From assembly GCF_004917065.1 (NCBI RefSeq), contig NZ_SSYA01000002.1, positions 907,897 through 971,896 of the forward strand: DNA of 64,000 bases. The letters are read 5' to 3'. Positions within the stretch are counted from its first letter, which is position 1. The number at the start of each line of letters is the position of its first letter. This document shows, piece after piece, positions 52,197-61,615 of the stretch. Made by a program: the position numbers and the translations under genes. Source of the DNA: Geomonas ferrireducens (GTDB taxonomy: Bacteria > Desulfobacterota > Desulfuromonadia > Geobacterales > Geobacteraceae). The notes below the pieces were generated by a model. The model saw only the letters and a list, made by a program, of their open reading frames with translations, did not search any database and was not told where the DNA came from.

Positions 52197-53183
52197 CTAA
52201 TTCCTCATGAGCCAGATGGAGCCGGGAGCGCCCCCTTGTTGTCGTGCGAAGACCGGACAGCAGGCACATAGGAGCTCGAAGTGATTCGACTTCAGGTAGT
52301 TCAGCGCGGCGATCACGCTGAAGTCTCGGTTGAGGGTCAGGAACGCCTCCAGGAGGTACTGCTCGTTCCAGAACTTCACTTCGTCTACCACCCACTCCCT
52401 GGGGTAGTCGCACGGCGAGAATATATCATGGACGTGAACCAGAACGCCTGGGCGCAGCAGAGGAAGGATCTCCAGGTAAATGGCGAGCACATCCCCCTGC
52501 GGCCTGATCATATGCGACGAGTCGACGAAGAGGATGTCCCCCGCCTCCAGGGTCGAGAACAGCTCGCGATCAACGCTCTCCACCGTTTCGCGCAGCACGG
52601 TGACGCCGGTCCGCTCAAGCCATGGCATCTCGTACGGCTCGATGCAAATATGGCGGCAGCGGTAGTCTTCCTCTTCCTCAGCGTTCTTCTTCAGCGCGTT
52701 TAACGCCATAAGGGTGGAGTTCCCGCTCCCGATCTCCACGATGCTTTTGGGGCGGAAATGCCGCACCATGCCGTAGAGAATCTCTGCATCTCCGGGGGGG
52801 AACATCGCGTTGTCGTAATGGAACTCGATACGCCCGTCGCGGGGCCTTTGAGGAAACTCGAGCAGTTCATCCGCAAAGCTGAAGCGGCGCAAAAGCTCAA
52901 GCTGCCCCTGCTCGTTCCAGTCGATGCCGGGGAGCGGGCGCTCGGCATCCAGCGGGCGACGCATCCAGCGATGGTCGAATTGCGGTTCGTAGTAGTGGCG
53001 TGTGACGGGGAAGACCCCGACCCGGAGGAGGATTCTGCGGGTAAGCGCCATCCGCTCGATCCCGCCCCTCCGGATCAGGGCGAAAAGAAGTGCGCTCAAA
53101 AGCGTGAAGGGGGCCAGGCACCATTCCAAAAAAGGGAGCATCCGGCGCAGCAGGATGACTGATTTATCCTTCATGTCGCTCAA
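52197..53183 (-). CDS. Membrane-anchored class I methyltransferase-like protein
   Basis: A 328-aa protein. A hydrophobic N-terminal segment (LEWCLAPFTLLSALLFALI) follows a short basic start, so it is probably anchored in the inner membrane. The SAM fold is visible at IVEIGSGNSTLMALNAL, then ICIEPYEMPWLERTG, DILFVDSSHM and LRPGVLVHVHDIFSP, the Methyltransf_24 pattern. It likely methylates a sugar of the exported glycan. Starts 1 nt after the preceding stop. Confidence 0.85.
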   Translation of the reverse strand: MSDMKDKSVILLRRMLPFLEWCLAPFTLLSALLFALIRRGGIERMALTRRILLRVGVFPVTRHYYEPQFDHRWMRRPLDAERPLPGIDWNEQGQLELLRRFSFADELLEFPQRPRDGRIEFHYDNAMFPPGDAEILYGMVRHFRPKSIVEIGSGNSTLMALNALKKNAEEEEDYRCRHICIEPYEMPWLERTGVTVLRETVESVDRELFSTLEAGDILFVDSSHMIRPQGDVLAIYLEILPLLRPGVLVHVHDIFSPCDYPREWVVDEVKFWNEQYLLEAFLTLNRDFSVIAALNYLKSNHFELLCACCPVFARQQGGAPGSIWLMRN

Positions 53184-53184
53184 C

Positions 53185-54165
53185 TTATTCCCCTTCCCGC
53201 CCGGTGAGAACGCGCGCTATCATAGCCGCCCGAGACCACCTGCCGAGTAGCAGCCGCGTTACGAGCGTGCCGAACAAAAGCAGGTAAACCGTAGGCAGCG
53301 CTTCGGGAAAGAAGCGTCTGGTGAAAAAGATGCGATTCCTCGCGTTCCAGTAATCGCAGACGGCGCTCTTTCGGGCCGGGTTGCTGCTCGTTCCGATGCT
53401 GGCACCCACCTTGTGGTAGACCAGGCTCTCCGGCGCCCAGCAGAGCGCGAATGCCCCCTTGGCACGCAGCACCCAGTCGAGCTCCTCGAAAAAGAGGAAG
53501 TACTCCTCACACATGAGCCCCACGGCGTCGATGAAGTCACGGCTCGCCATGAGCGACGCACCGACTGGGTAGCTCATGCGGTGTTCCACGCGGCCGCGCT
53601 CGACGCGCGCAGGCCAACGTCCGAGCCTCCCCAGGTGCCAGGCGAGGCCGAGCCACTTGCAGTACCAGCCCCCCCCAAGGGCCTGAACCCGGTCACTGGC
53701 CTCGTAATGCAAAAGCGTCGATCCGCACAGACCGCTTCCCCCGCTCTCCTCGAGCCGGTGCACCATCCGCCGCATGGCGTCCGGCGCCACCACGGTGTCG
53801 TTGTTGAGTAGCCAGGCGTAGTCGAGATCGCCGCGGGAAAGGGCGTAGCGCAGCGCCACGTTGTTGCCGCCGGCAAAGCCCAGGTTATCGCCGCAGTCGA
53901 TGAGGACGAGGGGGGCGGACTCCTCGTGAATACCGCCCGACTCTGCCTCGCTCCGACGGTAACGCGCAAAGGGGGTCTTCCCCATAGCGGAAAGACGGGC
54001 GTTTTCCCGCGCCCATGATTCGATCCGGTCCAGCGATCCGTCCCGCGACCCGTTGTCGCAGACCACCACCCGGAATCCGGGAAGATCGGAGCGGAAAACG
54101 CTCTCCAGGCACTCGACGGTGTCCCGCCAGCCGTTGTAGTTGACCAGGACGACGTAAACGCTCAT
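53185..54165 (-). CDS. GT2-family glycosyltransferase, rhamnosyltransferase/GlfT-like
   Basis: A 326-aa GT-A protein: MSVYVVLVNYNGWRDTVECL, VVVCDNGSRDGSLDRI, DNLGFAGGNNVALRYALSRG, and the DxD-like LLNNDTVVAPDAMRRM. EYFLFFEELDWVLRAK is the acidic motif of the rhamnosyltransferase group. Two Arg-rich segments (RRFFPEALPTV, LLLGRWSRAAM) flank a C-terminal hydrophobic stretch. The start overlaps the UbiA-family gene by ATGA. Furanosyl or deoxyhexose transfer is possible; donor not known. Confidence 0.88.
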   Translation of the reverse strand: MSVYVVLVNYNGWRDTVECLESVFRSDLPGFRVVVCDNGSRDGSLDRIESWARENARLSAMGKTPFARYRRSEAESGGIHEESAPLVLIDCGDNLGFAGGNNVALRYALSRGDLDYAWLLNNDTVVAPDAMRRMVHRLEESGGSGLCGSTLLHYEASDRVQALGGGWYCKWLGLAWHLGRLGRWPARVERGRVEHRMSYPVGASLMASRDFIDAVGLMCEEYFLFFEELDWVLRAKGAFALCWAPESLVYHKVGASIGTSSNPARKSAVCDYWNARNRIFFTRRFFPEALPTVYLLLFGTLVTRLLLGRWSRAAMIARVLTGREGE

Positions 54166-55001
54166 CGGTAGATCCCGGAGGCAACCATGATCACCCAGAG
54201 AAGGCCGGTGACGAAAAGCGGGAAATCCTTCAAAAGTGCCTCAGTCGGGTCTCCCCCCTCCCCCGCCTTCACCCTGAGTGCGTAACGGAAAAGCCCGAAG
54301 GTGCAAAGCGGCACCGTGTAGATGAGGTACGCCTTGGAGAGGGAGTACATGGTGTAGGTGACGAGCACCGCGGCCCCGGTCATTGCCATGGCGATGTCGA
54401 GGAAACCCGGCGGGTATCCATCCAAGCTCTTGCGGTGGAACCCAGCCCCCTCTCCCAATCCGCGCTGTTCGCACAGCCGTTTGCCGGTACTGAGGAACAC
54501 GGAAAGGAGGAACACGGTGAGAAAGAGCCATTCGGAGATCGTCACACCGAGGGTCCCCCCCCCCGCCTCGAGCCTGAGGATGAAGCCGGCGGCGATGCAG
54601 AAAATGTCAACGATCGCAACATCCTTCAACTTCAGCGAATAGCAGACGGAGATCAACAGGTAGCTCACGAGGAGCACGGGGAAAATCCCTGGAACGAGTA
54701 GAGCGATGCCTAACGCGCCGACGACGAGCAGCAGCGCGAAGATTACCGCCGACCGTGGCCTGACCATACCGGAGGCGATAGGGCGCCTGCTCTTCCTGGG
54801 GTGGTTGCGGTCCCTGGGGGCGTCTAGCAGGTCGTTGAAAACATAGGTGGCGCTGGATCCCAGACAGAAGGCGATCATTGGGAGCACCCCTCGCTGAGCT
54901 ACTCCGGGTTGAACGATGCTCCCGGACAAAAATGCGGGGAAGAAGATCATCAGGTTCTTCAGCCACTGGTGCGGCCGTATGAGTCTCCAGCAGGCGGTCA
55001 T
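54162..55001 (-). CDS. UbiA-family decaprenyl-phosphate phosphoribosyltransferase-like protein
   Basis: A 279-aa membrane protein with about eight helices. The UbiA aspartate motif reads NDLLDAPRDRNHPRKSRRPI (N-D-x3-D-x3-D), and the N-terminal RPHQWLKNLMIFFPAF is typical of 5-phosphoribosyl-1-diphosphate:decaprenyl-phosphate transferase (DPPR synthase). In that pathway the product is turned into a polyprenyl-phosphate arabinose or ribose donor. No epimerase partner (DprE1/DprE2-like) is visible beside it. Overlaps both neighbours by ATGA. The DPPR assignment rests on motif pattern; another prenyl transferase role cannot be excluded. Confidence 0.83.
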   Translation of the reverse strand: MTACWRLIRPHQWLKNLMIFFPAFLSGSIVQPGVAQRGVLPMIAFCLGSSATYVFNDLLDAPRDRNHPRKSRRPIASGMVRPRSAVIFALLLVVGALGIALLVPGIFPVLLVSYLLISVCYSLKLKDVAIVDIFCIAAGFILRLEAGGGTLGVTISEWLFLTVFLLSVFLSTGKRLCEQRGLGEGAGFHRKSLDGYPPGFLDIAMAMTGAAVLVTYTMYSLSKAYLIYTVPLCTFGLFRYALRVKAGEGGDPTEALLKDFPLFVTGLLWVIMVASGIYR

Positions 55002-56746
55002 ATAGCCCCTCCGCCTAGTTTTTCAGCGAGTTTTTGGGCCGCCACCCTGTAGTGGGCCCACTCTGGCGCCTTATGGGAACTTTCTGCGAAGCACTCGGCG
55101 GCACGTTTCCGGTTGCCCCTCTCCAGCCACAACTGACCGTTGTTGTACAAAAGGAATGGATCGGATTTCCGCGCGTAAAGCGCCTGATTGACCTCGATCA
55201 GCTCCTCGACGACCGAGTCCCTCTCTGCGCCTGCCGGCAACGTCTTGAACAGTCCGTCGTCGGTCAGCTTCCACGCTTCCAGAATCTCGGTATCCTCCTG
55301 CGATTTGTCCAGAGCGTACAGGTTGAAAAAGCGTCGCGATTCCTGCCGCGACCTCCCCGTCAGGTCGATAAGGAACATGTTCCTCCGGATCAGCCCCTTG
55401 AGCAGTGCGCTTGGCTCCAGGGAGGAGGCGAGGTTCAACTCGTGCCGGGCTTCGGAGAGCCTTCCGGCCTGAATCAGCGTTACGGCAAGGGTGTTGTGCA
55501 GCATGGCGAAGTCAGGAGACTTGGCAACTGTGTCGCGGTACAGGGCGAGGTTGCTCTGCCAGATGAGGGTTCTCTGCAAAGAGGCGAAGGCGGCGATGGC
55601 TAGGACCAGAGAAACCACGGCCGCCAGCACACCGCGCCGCCGCACGCGTGCGGTCACCTGCGACAGATACCCGGTTGCCCCCAGACAGAAAAACGCACAC
55701 GGGAGATAGAGATAGCGCTCGGCGACCACGGTCCAGGCTAAGTCGAAGACTCCCACCACCAGCGCGGGGGCCAGGAACAGGAGGCCGATCAACACCATGT
55801 GAAAATGAGGGTTCTTCCGGGGCAGGAAAAACAGGGCCGAAAGCGAGAGGAGCGCGGGCACCGCGTACCACCGCGACACCGAGATGATGCCGAAGTTGAG
55901 GGGCCATGGGAACAAAAGCTTCTTCAGGTAAAAGCCGAGGAGGCTCAAACCGAGAGGAACCGCGTCGGCCAGGCGCTCCGCGCCGCCGGAGAGGAGCTTC
56001 GAGAGGCTATTTCCGTCGCTGCTCGCCCGCACAAGAAGAAGGAGCGCAAAGGCAAGGGAGATCCCGCAGTAGGAAAGAAAGAGAACCCTCGACTGCCGCC
56101 GCGCCCCACGACCCGCTTCGGGATCCTCCGAACGGGTGAAAAGCCATCCACGGATCAGCAAAAACGAACCGGGCACAAAGAGCAGGGCGGTCTCTTTCGC
56201 GAGGACGCCGGCTGCTAAAAACAGCACGGAAAGGATGGTGTAGCCCGTCCGCGCCCCCTCCACCCCCTTTAAAAGCGCAAGAGAGGAAAGAAGCACGAAC
56301 AAAAGCGCCAGCGGGTCGGTCCGCCCGGCAATCCAGTTTACAGCCTCCACATTCACCGGGTGGGTTGCGAAAAGAAGGGCCGCGACCAGGGGGAGCATGC
56401 GGGATGCGGGCGGCAACATTCGCTTGGCAAGCAGGAAAAGCAGGACCGTGTTCGCCGCGTGAACCAGGATGTTCTCCAGGTGGAGAAGATAGCTGTTCTG
56501 GTTCAGGAGGAGGTGATCCAGGTAGAAGCTGAGCGAGATGAGCGGCCGGTAGTAGTACCCGGAGCCGGGCCTGACCACGTCGAGAAACCCCAGTCGGGGA
56601 TCGCGGTAGAACTTGAGGATGCCGGCGTCATCTATGAGGTTTATGGGGGCCGATACGGCAAATACGTAAAGGGAGAGGACGACAAAGATCAGAAATAGAA
56701 TCTGCCGCCTATCGTTTGCCGGCACGCCCTTGGCCAAGTATGTCAA
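54998..56746 (-). CDS. Multi-spanning membrane protein with C-terminal TPR-like repeats (TMTC-like)
   Basis: About 582 aa if started at the TTG of 56746; a GTG at 56725 is an alternative, and the start region overlaps the ABC ATPase gene by about 38 nt. There are 10 or so hydrophobic helices, then a helical tail with TPR-like pairs (LHNTLAVTLIQAGRLSEARHEL; FLLYNNGQLWLERGNRKRAA). The first loop IDDAGILKFYRDP and SGYYYRPLISLSFYLDH fit GT-C/TMTC-type O-glycosyltransferases (early acidic residues), as does HPVNVEAVNWIAGRTD. It sits beside the pil region, where Geobacter genomes often carry a similar gene. A role in glycosylating a surface protein such as pilin is possible but unproven. Confidence 0.7.
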   Translation of the reverse strand: MTYLAKGVPANDRRQILFLIFVVLSLYVFAVSAPINLIDDAGILKFYRDPRLGFLDVVRPGSGYYYRPLISLSFYLDHLLLNQNSYLLHLENILVHAANTVLLFLLAKRMLPPASRMLPLVAALLFATHPVNVEAVNWIAGRTDPLALLFVLLSSLALLKGVEGARTGYTILSVLFLAAGVLAKETALLFVPGSFLLIRGWLFTRSEDPEAGRGARRQSRVLFLSYCGISLAFALLLLVRASSDGNSLSKLLSGGAERLADAVPLGLSLLGFYLKKLLFPWPLNFGIISVSRWYAVPALLSLSALFFLPRKNPHFHMVLIGLLFLAPALVVGVFDLAWTVVAERYLYLPCAFFCLGATGYLSQVTARVRRRGVLAAVVSLVLAIAAFASLQRTLIWQSNLALYRDTVAKSPDFAMLHNTLAVTLIQAGRLSEARHELNLASSLEPSALLKGLIRRNMFLIDLTGRSRQESRRFFNLYALDKSQEDTEILEAWKLTDDGLFKTLPAGAERDSVVEELIEVNQALYARKSDPFLLYNNGQLWLERGNRKRAAECFAESSHKAPEWAHYRVAAQKLAEKLGGGAI

Positions 56747-57587
56747 GGAAGAACGCCTCCATGTCCTTGCGCACCGGTTCGATACGCTCTATAACGGCGC
56801 CGTTTGCGATAAGCTCCGCCAAGTACGGTTGCAGGTTTTCCGTTCCGACCTGCAGACTCTGCAACTCACCGGACCGGTTAACTTCTATCTCGTAGCCTTC
56901 CACGCCACTTTGCAGGATATTGGCCACACTGTCAACGGACCTCAGCTCTCCGGCGGCGACTATCCCGACCCTGTCGCAGACGATCTCTATGTCTGCCGTG
57001 ATGTGTGTGCTGAAAAAGACAGCCTTGCCCCGCCTCTTCAGATCCTTGATGATCTCTTTGACCAGCGACCTCCCGACGGGGTCGAGACCGCTCATCGGCT
57101 CGTCCAGGATGTAGAGGTCGGGGTCGTGCAGCATTGCCTGGGCCAGACCCAGCCGCTGTACCATACCCTTGCTGTAGCCGCCGATGGGGCGATCGGCGGC
57201 GGCGGCCAGATCCAGAAGCTCAAGCACCTTGGCGGATTCCGTCCTGATCGCGTCGTCGGTCATGCCGAAGGTCCTGCCGACGAACCCCAAATATTCGCGG
57301 GCGGTGAGGAAATCGTAGAAGGAAGGATTCTCGGGGAGGTACCCGATCCGGCGGCGGGATGCGGCGTCGTCGACGGATTTGCCGAAGACGGATACCGATC
57401 CCGTGCCTGGACGCACGAGTCCCATGACCACTTTGATGGTGGTGCTCTTGCCGGCGCCGTTAGGCCCCAGGAAACCGAAGATCTCTCCCGCCTCGACCTC
57501 CAACGACAGGTCTTTGAGCGCCTGCACCTTCCCGAATTTTTTGGCGCGGTACTCCTTGGAAAGGTTCGAAATTGCCAGTGCTTTCAT
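56709..57587 (-). CDS. ABC exporter ATPase next to the pil genes (PilH-like by position)
   Basis: A 292-aa NatA/CcmA-type ATPase: Walker A GPNGAGKST, signature YSKGMVQRLGLAQAML, Walker B DLYILDEPMSGLDP, H-loop VFFSTHI. A C-terminal 60-residue extension follows the nucleotide-binding domain. It begins 18 nt after the 286-aa gene, which itself overlaps the permease gene, so the three probably form one exporter. Myxococcus encodes a comparable ABC unit (pilGHI) in its pil cluster; equivalence here is inferred from position and domain content. Confidence 0.9.
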   Translation of the reverse strand: MKALAISNLSKEYRAKKFGKVQALKDLSLEVEAGEIFGFLGPNGAGKSTTIKVVMGLVRPGTGSVSVFGKSVDDAASRRRIGYLPENPSFYDFLTAREYLGFVGRTFGMTDDAIRTESAKVLELLDLAAAADRPIGGYSKGMVQRLGLAQAMLHDPDLYILDEPMSGLDPVGRSLVKEIIKDLKRRGKAVFFSTHITADIEIVCDRVGIVAAGELRSVDSVANILQSGVEGYEIEVNRSGELQSLQVGTENLQPYLAELIANGAVIERIEPVRKDMEAFFLDILGQGRAGKR

Positions 57588-57605
57588 GCTCTGCTCTCCT
57601 GCCGT

Positions 57606-58469
57606 TTACTGTTTTTTACGCTGGGCCTCGGGAACTGGAAAGGAGAACTTGCTCGTGCTGCGCACTTTTCCGGCTCCATCAAGATAGAATTGGCCGCCGT
57701 AAGGATCGACGGGGATGCTGGAAATGACGCCGGAGGAAACCAGATCGGAAATCCGCTCCGGCTTTTTGCCGAATCTGCGCTGGTAGCCGAGCGCCGCCTC
57801 TTCCAGGGTCATCACGCCTAGGAGCGCCTTTTTCCTCACCTCATAGACCGCAACCACTTTGCTGTCGGTAGTGTGCTTGGCCATGTAATCGATGAAGCTC
57901 AGGGCGAGCCGGTTTTGTCCCGACTCGTAGAAATAGCGCGACGAAAGGTTGGCCAGAAGCGGGTCCCCTCTCAGTTGCGCCGCCTTCTCGAAGTAGGACG
58001 CCGCCTTCTTGTAATCCTTCAGGAAGTACGCCGAGTTGAACCCGGCGAAGAACGGCAGTTGATAGTCCCAGGTCCGGTAACGCATGCCGTAGTCCAGAAG
58101 CCCATTCACCTCATTGATCTTGTTGAGTTCCCACGTGAAGGCAGCCTGGGTGAAGTAGTAGACATCCGCGTTCCAGGGGTCGAGCTTGGAGGCGGTGATC
58201 AGCGTCCGGTACATGTTGTAGTATTCGGGCGTGATGCGCACTTTCCGCTGAAACTTCTCCACCAGGGTACCGTAGTAAAAAAGAACCTTCACGACGGCAC
58301 TTTGCGCGACCAGGAAACGCTGATCCCCCGAGATGATGCGCAATACCTCCGGCTCCGGAAGGGTTCCGAGTTTGACCAGTACGGGCCGGTTCACCAGTGA
58401 GGAGCTGAAGGGGACCGCCAAGGCGAGATAGCCCGCAAGCATGATGCAGAAAAGAATTCTGCCGGTCAT
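57606..58469 (-). CDS. Membrane-anchored protein with pseudopilin-like C-terminus, partner of the ABC unit
   Basis: About 287 aa from the ATG at 58469, which overlaps the permease stop (ATGA). An N-terminal helix (MTGRILFCIMLAGYLALAVP) probably anchors it. The middle has helical TPR-like pairs (YYFTQAAFTWELNKINE; FNSAYFLKDYKKAASYFEKA). The last 60 residues have the pseudopilin-type end: GKKPERISDLVSSGVISSIP, DPYGGQFYLDGAGKVRS, as in GspG-like C-terminal loops. There is no GFTLIE prepilin motif, so it is not a pilin. A role in pilus or pseudopilus export with the ABC transporter is inferred. Confidence 0.78.
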   Translation of the reverse strand: MTGRILFCIMLAGYLALAVPFSSSLVNRPVLVKLGTLPEPEVLRIISGDQRFLVAQSAVVKVLFYYGTLVEKFQRKVRITPEYYNMYRTLITASKLDPWNADVYYFTQAAFTWELNKINEVNGLLDYGMRYRTWDYQLPFFAGFNSAYFLKDYKKAASYFEKAAQLRGDPLLANLSSRYFYESGQNRLALSFIDYMAKHTTDSKVVAVYEVRKKALLGVMTLEEAALGYQRRFGKKPERISDLVSSGVISSIPVDPYGGQFYLDGAGKVRSTSKFSFPVPEAQRKKQ

Positions 58470-59269
58470 GACAGCTCTCGACGGGAAAAGCTCCAGACGG
58501 CAATGCAGAGCATGATGCCCGTATAGCAGACGAAGTAGCCTAGTGTGAGGAGCAAGGTGCCGCCAACCAGGGGGAGCGAGTATATCGCCTGGGCGCTGAG
58601 GTCGAAGGCGGTGAAATTCGGGAGAAGGTAGTAGATTCCCTTTGTGAGGGCCTTGGTCGTGGGAGCGATGCGTTCCCCGTAGGGCCCGAGCATGTACTCG
58701 TACACCTCTTGGCTCGCGCTGCCGGCGATGAAAACCGCGACCGAGGCAAGAAACGGGAAATAGAACGAGGTACTCACCGCGGAGAACACGAAGGCGAGCG
58801 ACAACAATAGAACGTACTTCAAATAGGTGAAGAGGACGGCGATCGCGAACGTTCCCCATTGCGTGGGGATTTCGGACGGATAAAGAGCAGTCGAGACTTT
58901 GACGGCGGCAAACGATCCAGCGGCGAACAAAAGCGAGACGACGGCCAAGAGCGTGCAGATGGCGCAGAATTTACCCAGCACGAAATCCCGACGGGGCAGC
59001 GGAAGCCCGAGAACCGAGACTGCGTAGCGCTTCTCAAGGTCTCGCCAGATTGAGGAGGAGCCGGTAAGAACTGTGACCACCAGGAGGAAGAAGGAGAGCG
59101 CTGAGAGGCACAGCGTCACCGAGAGTTCCTGAACCTGACGCATCGAGAACATGCTGAAAGGAGGAATCAAAACGAGGGCAAGAACAGCCAGGGAAAAGAC
59201 GAGATAGAGCAGGCGGTCGCGCACAAGCGAGGCGACGCTCAGCCGATACAAGTTTTGAAACGTATCCAT
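58466..59269 (-). CDS. ABC-2-type permease of the pil-adjacent exporter (PilI-like by position)
   Basis: A 267-aa protein with six hydrophobic helices (start ATG 59269; an ATG at 59317 would cross the upstream terminator). Hydrophobic segments include LLYLVFSLAVLALVLIP and SFFLLVVTVLTG, with PLPRRDFVLGKF in a cytoplasmic loop that often contacts the ATPase. It lies 19 nt beyond the spc terminator on the same strand, so it may have its own promoter or depend on read-through. Substrate unknown. Confidence 0.85.
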   Translation of the reverse strand: MDTFQNLYRLSVASLVRDRLLYLVFSLAVLALVLIPPFSMFSMRQVQELSVTLCLSALSFFLLVVTVLTGSSSIWRDLEKRYAVSVLGLPLPRRDFVLGKFCAICTLLAVVSLLFAAGSFAAVKVSTALYPSEIPTQWGTFAIAVLFTYLKYVLLLSLAFVFSAVSTSFYFPFLASVAVFIAGSASQEVYEYMLGPYGERIAPTTKALTKGIYYLLPNFTAFDLSAQAIYSLPLVGGTLLLTLGYFVCYTGIMLCIAVWSFSRRELS

Positions 59270-59288
59270 GGGAACCTTCGGAGCATCG

Positions 59289-59324
59289 AAAAAACGGGGT
59301 GCATTCTGCGGATGCACCCCGTTT
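59289..59324 (-). terminator. Intrinsic terminator of the pilA-spc transcript
   Basis: On the minus strand, 13 bp pair perfectly (59324-59312 with 59304-59292) around a 7-nt loop, and the stem ends in a run of six T (59294-59289 on the complement). It lies 24 nt after the spc stop, between spc and the ABC permease gene. Confidence 0.92.
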
Positions 59325-59347
59325 GGGTCAGGCAGTTGTCGTGATCT

Positions 59348-59725
59348 TTACTTGCTGGCGGACCAGCCACCGTTGGTGCTCCAGTCAACACCAGCAGGGG
59401 GTGCCGGCGGATCCGGGAGGGTTACCGTGGACAGCGCGGTGCCGATACCAGGTGCCGTGATGTTCAGGTAGAAGATGTTGGTATCGGTCGAGCTGGTTGC
59501 GTAGCACCTGCTCCCCTGCGCGTGGTAGGAAGCGACGGTGTAGGCAACGCCTGCGGAGCCGCCGTTGTAGGCGAAACCGACGTTGGCAGACGGCTTGATG
59601 TCGAGGGACTTGGTGCCGCCCATAGTAAATACGCCGCTGGTGCCGTAGGACCAGTTTGTAGAGGCGGCGCCGTAAGCGGCCCCGGCCGAGACCAAGAGAG
59701 CAATGATCGCTATAATTTTCTTCAT
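59348..59725 (-). CDS. Short pilin partner (Spc/PilA-C-like)
   Basis: A 125-aa protein with a signal-type N-terminus (MKKIIAIIALLVSAGAAYG) and AAGGAG 7 nt before its ATG. The rest is beta-rich, Ser/Gly/Thr-rich and ends APPAGVDWSTNGGWSASK. Its position directly after a truncated pilin matches the PilA-C/Spc partner known in G. sulfurreducens, which stabilises the short PilA-N and provides the missing globular domain. Sequence identity with that family is not obvious by eye, so the call relies on position, size and secretion signal. It has a single cysteine (SRCYATS). Confidence 0.8.
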   Translation of the reverse strand: MKKIIAIIALLVSAGAAYGAASTNWSYGTSGVFTMGGTKSLDIKPSANVGFAYNGGSAGVAYTVASYHAQGSRCYATSSTDTNIFYLNITAPGIGTALSTVTLPDPPAPPAGVDWSTNGGWSASK

Positions 59726-59753
59726 GACATTCTCCTTTAAGGAATTAGGCTGA

Positions 59754-59963
59754 TTAGTAGGGGTAGCACTGGTTGTCCGCATAGAAGGACTCGAGCGAGG
59801 TCTTGGTGTTCTTCAGGTCGCTCTGAGAAGCGGAGTTGTAAGCCTTCTGCCTGTACGCGGAGAATTGCGGGATCGCGATGGCTGCGAGAATACCGATGAT
59901 CGCAACGACGATCAGCAGCTCGATCAGTGTGAAGCCCTTTTTGCTTCTGAGTTTGTTTAACAT
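59754..59963 (-). CDS. pilA: Short type IV pilin (Geobacter-type PilA-N)
   Basis: A 69-aa prepilin. A 10-residue basic leader ([10 protein letters not shown]) is cut before Phe1 by the usual prepilin peptidase; the mature 59 residues begin [20 protein letters not shown] with Glu5. Mature residues up to about 32 resemble the Geobacter conductive pilin, including F24, Y27 and Y32. The C-terminus has F50, Y51, Y57 and Y59, and one cysteine, C56. The globular domain of ordinary pilins is missing, as expected with a separate Spc. GGAG lies about 8 nt before the ATG. Expression is probably sigma-54/PilR dependent. Confidence 0.96.
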   Translation of the reverse strand: MLNKLRSKKGFTLIELLIVVAIIGILAAIAIPQFSAYRQKAYNSASQSDLKNTKTSLESFYADNQCYPY

Positions 59964-60040
59964 CTAGTTTCTCCTTTTCGTGGTGGATTACCGACTGATG
60001 CTTCGGGTTTACTGAGAGCTAACGAAAACGAGACTCTTTC

Positions 60041-60056
60041 AGCAATATGCGGGCCA
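60041..60056 (-). promoter_or_regulatory. Sigma-54 promoter of pilA
   Basis: Read on the minus strand: TGGCCCGCATATTGCT (60056-60041), matching the -24/-12 consensus TGGCACG-N4-TTGCW at all but one position. The predicted start is near 60030, giving a leader of about 67 nt before the pilA ATG. PilR, encoded just upstream on the same strand, is a sigma-54 activator. A short hairpin with T-rich flanks (60163-60181) overlaps the pilR stop and could end the pilSR message. Confidence 0.88.
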
Positions 60057-60179
60057 ATTCACTAAAAAGAAAAAAGTCATTGTCTTTACTACTTTTTCAG
60101 TCAGAGCGGCCAAGACTGAGAGGGAACCAAAAACGTCACAGCGACACTTTTGTCAGCGCCAAAGTGACATTTTTTGTCA

Positions 60180-61553
<1,374 letters not shown>

Positions 61554-61615
61554 CTCCTAAAACCTCGCTGGCTGTTCGCCTGAAAAATCCGACTACCGCT
61601 CCACTTGACCGATCT

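Noticed and set aside
34023-56746. Horizontal-transfer island signals (integrase, tRNA, attachment sites)
   Set aside because: No integrase, transposase, tRNA or direct repeat was found at the glycan cluster edges, although such clusters are often variable.
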